Of a DNA stretch of 64,000 bases, positions 62,201-64,000 are shown piece by piece. Within the stretch, counting starts at the first letter, position 1. Each line of letters begins with the position of its first letter. The DNA is taken from the NCBI GenBank assembly GCA_032173965.1, contig CM063284.1, forward strand, positions 118,890,410 through 118,954,409, read 5' to 3'. The notes beneath the pieces are model-generated. The model was not told the DNA's origin. It did not search any database and saw only the letters and a list, made by a program, of their open reading frames with translations. Position numbers and translations under genes: made by a program. The stretch is from Sitta carolinensis (Eukaryota; Chordata; Aves; Passeriformes; Sittidae).

Positions 62201-63610
62201 TTTATTTTTAACAATTCTCCAATATCTATCCACTATATTGTATAGTGTACTTTTGTTCTAGACCAACTAAAATGTGCCACCCAACCACAGAAGATGGAGA
62301 ACAAGAGGACGAAGAAGCTCAGGGACACACCTTATTTCTTCCATCTTTGTCCTCTAATCTCATCATTCAAAAATTCCAAAATTCTACTTTTTCACTCTGT
62401 AACATACTAATTATCGTTCTGTCTAAATTCTTGTGACTTATAAATCTTCCTAAGACATTCAAAAAGATGTCTCAATTCCCACAGAGGCCAATAAAAAAGC
62501 TTTATTAAATTGGTGAATTAAAAAAATATTATCCCAGTTTTTGTCTTAAATCTAGCTCTCGTGGAATTATTTGAAAAATGTAACTATGCAGGGATATTCT
62601 ATAAAGACCTGTTTTGAATTGGCAAGGAGATATCTTTGTCATAAGAATACAATATATATATACAAAAAATAAGAATTGGCAATAAGATTCTTTGACAGAA
62701 TTGTTTTGGATGAATGCCAAGCAAATCTAGTGAATACTTTTCATGGAGGTAAATTCAAACCTAAATCAATACCCATGGATTTAATTCATACCACAAATTT
62801 TTATTTCTTGGGCTTGCCTTTTTTAATAAATTAGCATTATTTAAAATATGATAAGTAATTGTAGGAAGAGGACACAAGGCCATCAGAGAAGGAAGATGCC
62901 CCTGTGTCCTATGGGAATATGGAAGATAAGTTTAGGATGTAGGACTTGAAAATTTCTAAGATGGGATGTTTATCTTATATTCTAAATTCTCCTTCCCTAG
63001 TATAAGCAAATTAGTTGGATGAGCCTTGTCTTCTGGATACCAGAGCTGATCTAGCAGAGAGCAGGGAACTAACTGGTGTCGTTGCTATTCATAGTCACAT
63101 GACTAAAACTGAGACCAGATGATAATTTGTCTGTGGTCTTGTGATAGCGTGGTGCATGTATGCAGTATGTTTTAATTGAATCTGAATTTTTGGAGATGAC
63201 TCCTACAGTTTAGCCTTAGCTGATGGCAGATCTTAGTGTTTATAGAAGTTATTAGGAATTCTGTTTAATGATGTTAGCAAAGCCAGGGCTGCTGGTGTTT
63301 GATATTTGCATGAGATATATTTTAATTTGGATATATGAACTCAGACCAATGAAATATGCTTTTTTATTTCATACTAATCACTTTGACGTGTAATTTTAAC
63401 TTCTCAAAGAGAAAAAACCCAAAACTTTAATAATCGAGTCTTTTTTATGTATTAATTATGTTACAGCGAAGATTGAAAAATAAAGAAGTAATTCAATTAA
63501 GTGAAGAAAGGAAAAAAGAGGCAGAAAAACAAGGAAAAGAAAAAGAAAAGCAAGAGGAACAACTTAGACAATATTTTGAGAAAGAAAAGATGGAAGAGGA
63601 AAAGAAGATG
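26160..63610 (+). CDS. CSPP1: Centrosome and spindle pole-associated protein 1, 20 coding exons, partial at 3' end
   Basis: CSPP1 binds and stabilises microtubules at centrosomes, spindle poles and the ciliary base; human loss causes Joubert-type ciliopathy. Coding exons: 26160-26261, 26828-26924, 31134-31234, 31913-31936, 34386-34466, 36930-37031, 38893-39338, 43418-43519, 44141-44223, 45990-46083, 47057-47114, 50711-50901, 51778-51896, 52909-52987, 53336-53456, 55441-55576, 57556-57702, 59898-60010, 61136-61285, 63467-63610. They sum to 2490 nt, 830 codons with no stop, and all phases join. Human-like landmarks include [29 protein letters not shown] sequence, [41 protein letters not shown] and [11 protein letters not shown]. 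Much of the rest is charged coiled coil. The first of two tandem ATGs (26160, 26163) is taken as the start. The last third or so of the protein lies beyond the window. Confidence 0.96.
26828..26924 (+). CDS. CSPP1: CSPP1 coding exon 2
   Basis: 97 nt, [20 protein letters not shown] to NNPL plus one base; acceptor 'tttttttttcag', donor GTATAG. Confidence 0.93.
28505..29040 (-). mobile_element. Solo LTR of a bird endogenous retrovirus
   Basis: Starts 'tgttgtggtttaacccc' and ends '...cagccaaacccagca', which I recognise as the reverse complement of a common avian LTR with TG...CA ends. It lies antisense in CSPP1 intron 2 with no internal retroviral sequence beside it. No clear target duplication is seen. 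Confidence 0.7.
29041..31133. other. Rest of CSPP1 intron after exon 2
   Basis: AT-rich intron sequence with several A or T runs. Nothing else recognised. Confidence 0.4.
31134..31234 (+). CDS. CSPP1: CSPP1 coding exon 3
   Basis: 101 nt, [20 protein letters not shown] to DYRRYLSQ; donor GTAAGG. One of the most conserved parts of the N-terminus. Confidence 0.95.
31913..31936 (+). CDS. CSPP1: CSPP1 coding exon 4 (24-nt micro-exon)
   Basis: Eight codons, GISQAKRK, between 'ctgatttttag' and GTAGGG. The human protein has GITQGKRK at the same place, so this very small exon is supported by homology as well as by splice sites and phase. Confidence 0.9.
33700..33875. repeat. Possible old DNA-transposon remnant
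   Basis: 'gtgggtcactatgctgaaatatttgggcactgctgg' resembles the ends of old hAT-type repeats found across vertebrates. By eye only. Confidence 0.25.
34386..34466 (+). CDS. CSPP1: CSPP1 coding exon 5
   Basis: 81 nt, [20 protein letters not shown] to RRSAK, phase 0 at both ends; long T tract before the acceptor, donor GTAACT. Confidence 0.95.
36930..37031 (+). CDS. CSPP1: CSPP1 coding exon 6
   Basis: 102 nt, [20 protein letters not shown] to GKKNRE, phase 0; donor GTAATA. Confidence 0.94.
37523..37570 (-). mobile_element. Short LTR fragment
   Basis: 'gttggatgggggagagaatcagaaaagtgaaagtgagaaa' matches part of the same LTR family as at 28505 and 47286. Truncated on both sides. Confidence 0.4.
37620..38290 (-). 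mobile_element. Old CR1 fragment in CSPP1 intron 6
   Basis: Diverged reverse CR1: 'ttccaggctgaataaactgagctctgtcagcttctcc', 'aaccatctcagtaaccaccctctg', 'agtttgtcaagactcttctgag' and 'cagtttggtgtcatttacatcctt' follow in CR1 order. Several hundred bases, inactive. Confidence 0.7.
38893..39338 (+). CDS. CSPP1: CSPP1 coding exon 7 (large exon)
   Basis: 446 nt. Reads [16 protein letters not shown], then [20 protein letters not shown] (human [20 protein letters not shown]), ending RDFYAE plus two bases; donor GTATTT. An acceptor 12 bases later is possible. The frame stays open upstream to 38734, but that part is intron. Confidence 0.92.
39339..43417. other. CSPP1 intron 7
   Basis: 4.1 kb, AT-rich, with a T-rich simple stretch near 42550-42600. 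No exon or intact mobile element seen. Confidence 0.45.
43418..43519 (+). CDS. CSPP1: CSPP1 coding exon 8
   Basis: 102 nt ([20 protein letters not shown] to ADS plus two bases). Poorly conserved with human. The donor used here is GTGTGG. A better-looking GTAAGA at 43437 would leave a 19-nt exon and a stop in the next exon, so the longer form is preferred. Confidence 0.75.
44141..44223 (+). CDS. CSPP1: CSPP1 coding exon 9
   Basis: 83 nt, acceptor 'tatctttgccag', donor GTATGT. Reads [18 protein letters not shown] (human has NIRISSAENK here) then [10 protein letters not shown]. Confidence 0.85.
45990..46083 (+). CDS. CSPP1: CSPP1 coding exon 10
   Basis: 94 nt, [20 protein letters not shown] to QQRNKR plus two bases; highly conserved with human. 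Confidence 0.95.
47057..47114 (+). CDS. CSPP1: CSPP1 coding exon 11
   Basis: 58 nt, [19 protein letters not shown], donor GTAAGA. Confidence 0.94.
47286..47843 (-). mobile_element. Second solo LTR of the same family
   Basis: Starts 'tgtcatagtttaacccc' and ends near '...ccaaaagcatcaca'. On the minus strand it has a TATATAAA-like box (plus 'tttatata', 47572-47579) and an ATTAAA-type region near the other end, as expected for this LTR. It sits antisense in CSPP1 intron 11. Confidence 0.7.
48590..48675 (+). mobile_element. Short CR1 3' end
   Basis: 'cagatccttgtgggtcttttccaactctgaatattctgtgaa' is a CR1 3' terminus with the typical ending. Confidence 0.65.
49760..49774 (+). other. CSPP1: Candidate 15-nt micro-exon of CSPP1
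   Basis: Between 'tactgtcttgcag' and GTAAAG lie five codons, LSDEE, in phase 0. The flanking exons (47114 and 50711) also meet in phase 0, so inclusion would insert five residues without breaking the frame. No homologous insert is known to me. Confidence 0.25.
50711..50901 (+). CDS. CSPP1: CSPP1 coding exon 12
   Basis: 191 nt, [20 protein letters not shown] then [15 protein letters not shown], ending SSLGEMAAP plus two bases; donor GTACTT. Confidence 0.94.
51778..51896 (+). CDS. CSPP1: CSPP1 coding exon 13
   Basis: 119 nt, a Pro run ([10 protein letters not shown]) then [19 protein letters not shown] to ALAY plus one base; donor GTAAGT. Strongly conserved. Confidence 0.95.
52875..52900. repeat. 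(GTTT)n microsatellite
   Basis: Tandem GTTT units just before the exon 14 acceptor, where they also serve as part of its pyrimidine-rich tract. Confidence 0.8.
52909..52987 (+). CDS. CSPP1: CSPP1 coding exon 14
   Basis: 79 nt, [20 protein letters not shown] to EQP plus two bases; donor GTAAGT. Confidence 0.92.
53336..53456 (+). CDS. CSPP1: CSPP1 coding exon 15
   Basis: 121 nt, [18 protein letters not shown] then [20 protein letters not shown]; the second half matches human KPSKQSLQSYQEALQQQ. Confidence 0.93.
54545..54715 (-). mobile_element. CR1 3' fragment
   Basis: 'agttccaactcccctgccatgg', 'ttgaacacttccagggatgg' and 'ctgttccagtgtctcaccacc' are the reversed CR1 3' region. Confidence 0.8.
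55441..55576 (+). CDS. CSPP1: CSPP1 coding exon 16
   Basis: 136 nt, [20 protein letters not shown] then [20 protein letters not shown] to NLI; donor GTATGT. Confidence 0.95.
57556..57702 (+). CDS. CSPP1: CSPP1 coding exon 17 (tandem NAGNAG acceptor)
   Basis: 147 nt, [16 protein letters not shown] then [12 protein letters not shown]. The acceptor reads 'tttagcag': use of the first AG gives Thr-Asp (as human NLITDL), the second drops one residue. The donor is weak (GTTTTT). Confidence 0.92.
59898..60010 (+). CDS. CSPP1: CSPP1 coding exon 18
   Basis: 113 nt, [20 protein letters not shown] to KNFLRLQ; donor GTGACT. Confidence 0.95.
61136..61285 (+). CDS. CSPP1: CSPP1 coding exon 19 (coiled coil)
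   Basis: 150 nt, [20 protein letters not shown] to ERRRKDEE, almost entirely Glu, Arg and Lys; donor GTGTAG is weak. Confidence 0.93.
61435..61760. repeat. Possible LTR-derived repeat
   Basis: Has the look of a dispersed avian retrovirus-derived sequence ('ctcgtatctataagtttctggacagtgatcagagattgg'). Family and ends uncertain. Confidence 0.35.
61980..62450. mobile_element. LTR-like element in CSPP1 intron 19
   Basis: 'ccaccatcttttatactgaaaatta'-type text, 'cacagaagatggagaacaagagg' and 'ccaaaattctactttttcactctgtaac' resemble a songbird ERV LTR I know. Short open frames here are not genes. Confidence 0.45.
63467..63610 (+). CDS. CSPP1: CSPP1 coding exon 20 (last in window)
   Basis: 144 nt, [20 protein letters not shown] to EEEKKM, phase 0; donor GTATGT. 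The next exon lies beyond 64,000. Confidence 0.92.
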
Positions 63611-64000
63611 GTATGTTTAAATGACTTTCTAAGACAACTTTTAAAAATAGCTGGATTTTAAGGAAATGACATGATTTCTTAGACCTCTGCCTTCAGTATT
63701 GTTCCCCTCTCAGATTATGAAACTGCAGTATGCTTAATGCACAAACAGAGAACAGGTGATGGAAAAATCAGACATACTGCAGTAGAAACTTATTTTGTTG
63801 ATGAAATTTGCATTAAAAAGTAGTGAAAGCAAGATTAATAATATGCACTCAATAGTTGATTTTTATATCTTCTGTGAAATACTGTGACCTGCATTTGCTG
63901 AGGTGTAAATATAAACAAAATTGTTTATTAGAGTACTGGTGGGACTGTTCATCTTGAAAAATGGTGTTTTTGGTAATTTAATTATTTTCCTTTGACCTGG

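Overview
The window looks like nuclear DNA from a bird, probably a songbird or other neoavian. It holds several CR1 LINE fragments, two copies of a bird-type LTR, GC-rich CpG-island promoters in an AT-rich background, and vertebrate genes with GT-AG introns. The main content is the conserved divergent pair COPS5 (minus strand) and CSPP1 (plus strand), which are also head-to-head in human. I rebuilt both genes exon by exon from splice sites, reading phase and remembered family sequence; no database search was run.

Layout. 1-2,600: a CR1 fragment, an ERV-like repeat, and the N-terminal piece of an ITPRIPL1-like gene cut off by a second CR1. 2,900-10,000: no gene I can name, but there is a phase-compatible chain of minus-strand exon-like segments ending in a stop codon at 2939, with two apparent lesions near 9.58 and 9.73 kb. 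This may be a decayed or unrecognised gene. 10,597-20,536: COPS5, the JAMM metalloprotease subunit of the COP9 signalosome, complete in 8 coding exons. 20,537-21,483: the shared divergent promoter, whose CpG island is split by a CR1 3' end. 21,320-64,000: CSPP1, a centrosome, spindle-pole and cilium microtubule protein. It has one non-coding first exon and 20 coding exons (830 codons) and runs off the right edge.

Three points stand out. First, COPS5 exon 3 is 128 nt where 129 are expected: one base is missing in the Pro codon right after the catalytic His-Ser-His, which frameshifts the JAMM motif. In an essential gene this is most likely an assembly or sequencing indel, but it breaks the gene as written. 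Second, a CR1 LINE sits inside the COPS5/CSPP1 promoter. Third, the unexplained minus-strand exon chain downstream of COPS5 is the best candidate for something undescribed.
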